From assembly GCA_036346405.1 (NCBI GenBank), contig CM070559.1, positions 41,267,889-41,331,888 on the forward strand: DNA of 64,000 nucleotides, written 5' to 3'. The stretch is from Phyllostachys edulis (lineage: Eukaryota; Streptophyta; Magnoliopsida; Poales; Poaceae). The notes beneath the pieces were generated by a model, which saw only the letters and a program-made list of their open reading frames with translations, did not search any database and was not told where the DNA came from. A program made the translations under genes and the position numbers. Below, one piece after another: positions 62,099 to 64,000 of this stretch (its first letter is position 1; every line of letters starts with the position of its first letter).

Positions 62099-62923
62099 GT
62101 GTTGGACCGAAAAGGCGACTAGAGGGGGGTGAATAGGAGCACGCTCACTTTTTCACAAAGATTAGATTCAACACCAATCTCACTCCAATAGCTATGAAGC
62201 TATGAAGATCAATAAACCAGTACAGTGGAAGACTTATATTGAATCCAATTTACCCCAAAGCAAAAGACCAAAACACAAGGCTCAAACCCTACGGGCGGTC
62301 GGACCACTGGGCAGTCCGACCGGCGTTGTTGGAGTGGTCTGACCGGACTTGATGATGAACAGCGCAAATCAGCCCGAAAACCAAAACTCAAATCGGTCTA
62401 ACTTTTGATCTATAAGGCCAAGCTCCACAAAACTTGAGACACACCTTCTCTGAGATATTAGGAACCTATTCCAATTAAGGATCGCATAGATCCATGCCAA
62501 AGTTTCTATCTTTTTCAGTTTGAACGAAGGGTGCTCCAAAAACGAGTCAAAATCGAAATATGATCTAAAAACTTGCTCGTGGGTGAATGATGATCAAGAT
62601 GGTCCTAGATGGGTTTCCACATGTCACAGCAAGTTAGATCAAGGCAAGAAACCAAACAAAAACTCGTGAATCAAAGAAGGACTCAAAATCACCAAATAGA
62701 GAGAAGAAAAGCAAATAGACTCATCTTGAGGAAACTTTCCTTGGATTGATTTTGATATGGTATTGGTTTACAGCCACTCCATCAAGGAGGACAAAGACTC
62801 AATACATGAGCACAAAATCAAATCCAACTCTCTAGAACCCTAACCTCCAACTATCCTCTCCCTAAGCAAACTAGGGTTTCAAAACCAATGAAAGTGTTGA
62901 AGAGGTGCAGCCAGCACCCTCCT

Positions 62924-62932
62924 CTATTTATA
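62924..62932 (-). promoter_or_regulatory. TATA box on the minus strand of the terminal LTR
   Basis: Read on the minus strand: CCACTATAAATAGAGGAGGG, a strong plant TATA context. It supports an antisense LTR here. Confidence 0.65.
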
Positions 62933-63616
62933 GTGGAGGCTTAGACCTTCTAGAAGATTGAACCCTAAGGGGCCCTCGTTAAGCCCACACACAAACGGGT
63001 CATACACGCACGAATTTTAAAGCGCCGTCTTTATCTCCTCTTGACCTAATCCACTTCACCTTGCGCCATCTTGCGCCGTGGGTTAGCGAAAGGTCACCAA
63101 GGCGGTATTTGGTAAAATTACCAAAATAACCCTTCTCGATCTTTTTGCAAAGACCGACTCCCATCTTCGTGAAGCACTTTCATACTTCGCCATGTGTAGG
63201 TTGATCCAACAGCTCTCATCATGTCAACAAGTCTCTCCCATCCGGCTCCCACCGAAACCACCATGGCAGTTGCACCGACCCCGCCAGTCAACCAACGCCG
63301 CCGCACCGAATCGCCTGTTCGGTCACCTTTGTCCCTTATGCGCCATGCTTGACTCCATTGACCGCACCCGGTATCCCCGATCGTTCTGGACCTCAGCTCT
63401 CCAAGCTTAGTCCCGTTCATCCTCGCCGTTGACCGTCATTGACCTCCAAGCACCCTGCACAACAATAGACAAAGAAATCGATTCCGGGAACAAGTTCTTT
63501 ACAACTTGACCCACGTTAGTCAAAACATGTATCATGCAACACATATGCACTAAAACCAATAAATTTGATCTAACCCAACAATCATCGCCACTTTTGGCTG
63601 ATGAACAATAGCAAAA

Positions 63617-63728
63617 TCGGTCAGACCGCTATTCATTAGCCGGTCTAATTGCTGGCCGGTCTGACCGCTGTTTACAAGCCGGTCTGACCGCTGGCCGGTC
63701 TGACCGTGCACCCAACGTCGGTCTGACC
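63617..63728. repeat. Clustered CCGGTCTGACCG repeats
   Basis: Six imperfect copies of (C)GGTC(T/A)GACCG, itself a palindrome, are spaced about 15-25 bases apart. More copies occur at 62290-62350 within the same LTR. This is a short dispersed repeat cluster, not a CRISPR array. Confidence 0.75.
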
Positions 63729-64000
63729 ACACTTCACCTGACAGCAAACCAAACTTTGACGAAAACGCGTGTTTCGACAAACCATTAACGACATTGCCAA
63801 TTGTAACATCATCCTAAGATCGTGCACATATCCCCATGATATCCATAATCTCCGTCTTGATGAACACATTGGCAATTTCCCACAAAAGCAAATTTTGAGG
63901 TTTGAAAAGTAAAAACTTGACGTTTTCGCACAAATACACAACTTGGTCCAAATGCAAGAGAAAGCAATGAAAATGACCAAGTTGGCTTCAGAATAGCATA

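Larger units (their letters stand above)
62099..64000 (-). repeat. Antisense LTR of another retrotransposon, runs off the window
   Basis: It starts TGTTGGACCGAAAAGGCGAC and carries ACTAGAGGGGGGTGAATAGG, a phrase common in grass LTRs. A TATA box reads on the minus strand at 62932-62924 (CTATAAATAGAGG), consistent with antisense orientation. GGTCTGACCG repeats occur near 62290-62350 and 63617-63728. No coding domain is recognisable; the frame at 63118-63420 (minus) looks spurious. The far end lies beyond 64000, so the LTR extent is unknown. Confidence 0.6.

Noticed and set aside
63617..63728. Possible CRISPR-like array
   Set aside because: The repeat is 12 bases, imperfect and unevenly spaced, and the DNA is plant nuclear. 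It is an LTR-internal repeat.
1..64000. A new defence, biosynthetic or signalling system
   Set aside because: I looked for clustered unfamiliar genes and found none. Every coding block with recognisable motifs belongs to known transposable element classes or their cargo. Novelty, if any, lies in repeat structures and the accessory frame.

Overview
This is plant nuclear DNA, almost certainly from a grass (Poaceae). It holds no complete host gene. Nearly every recognisable stretch is a transposable element, often one inside another. The grass call rests on the element mix: Ty3/gypsy chromoviruses with multi-kilobase LTRs, MULEs with long AT-rich inverted ends, an L1-type LINE, a PIF/Harbinger remnant, a hAT-like MITE, and GC-rich LTR promoter blocks. 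An Oryza-like genome is plausible, but the species cannot be fixed from sequence alone.

Layout. 95-2430: a 2.3 kb MULE with a perfect 9-bp target duplication, carrying a broken plant-mobile-domain gene. 3638-14455: a decayed Ty3/gypsy element (A), cut in its integrase by an antisense LTR fragment (C) that ends in a 150-bp palindrome, then a partial 3' LTR. 14460-18632: a 5'-truncated Ty1/copia element. 19003-22853: a MULE with a decayed transposase gene on the minus strand. 22854-27702: low-copy-looking DNA with a hAT-like MITE and a PIF/Harbinger remnant. 27703-32568: a 5'-truncated LINE. 32569-55498: a minus-strand Ty3/gypsy element (E), split in RNase H by a 17.8 kb chromovirus (B, 33294-51057, 5-bp duplication AACGC). 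B is itself split in pol by a 5.5 kb antisense solo LTR (D, 41755-47232, duplication GACCA). 55499-58560: a non-autonomous LTR element (F) with two fold-back insertions. 58870-59754: a truncated third MULE. 59755-62098: LTR and gag-protease fragments. 62099-64000: an antisense LTR running off the window.

How the parts relate. The insertion order can be read from boundaries: E is older than B, and B is older than D. All coding regions except LINE ORF1 carry stops or frameshifts, so none looks autonomous now. LTRs A, B, C and D come from one lineage. They share a compact module of adjacent palindromes (CTCTGCAGAG, CTATTCGAATAG and a GTCC...GGAC stem) in otherwise diverged sequence. In one family the first palindrome changed symmetrically. 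That module is the observation I consider most worth following up. I found no convincing new gene system.
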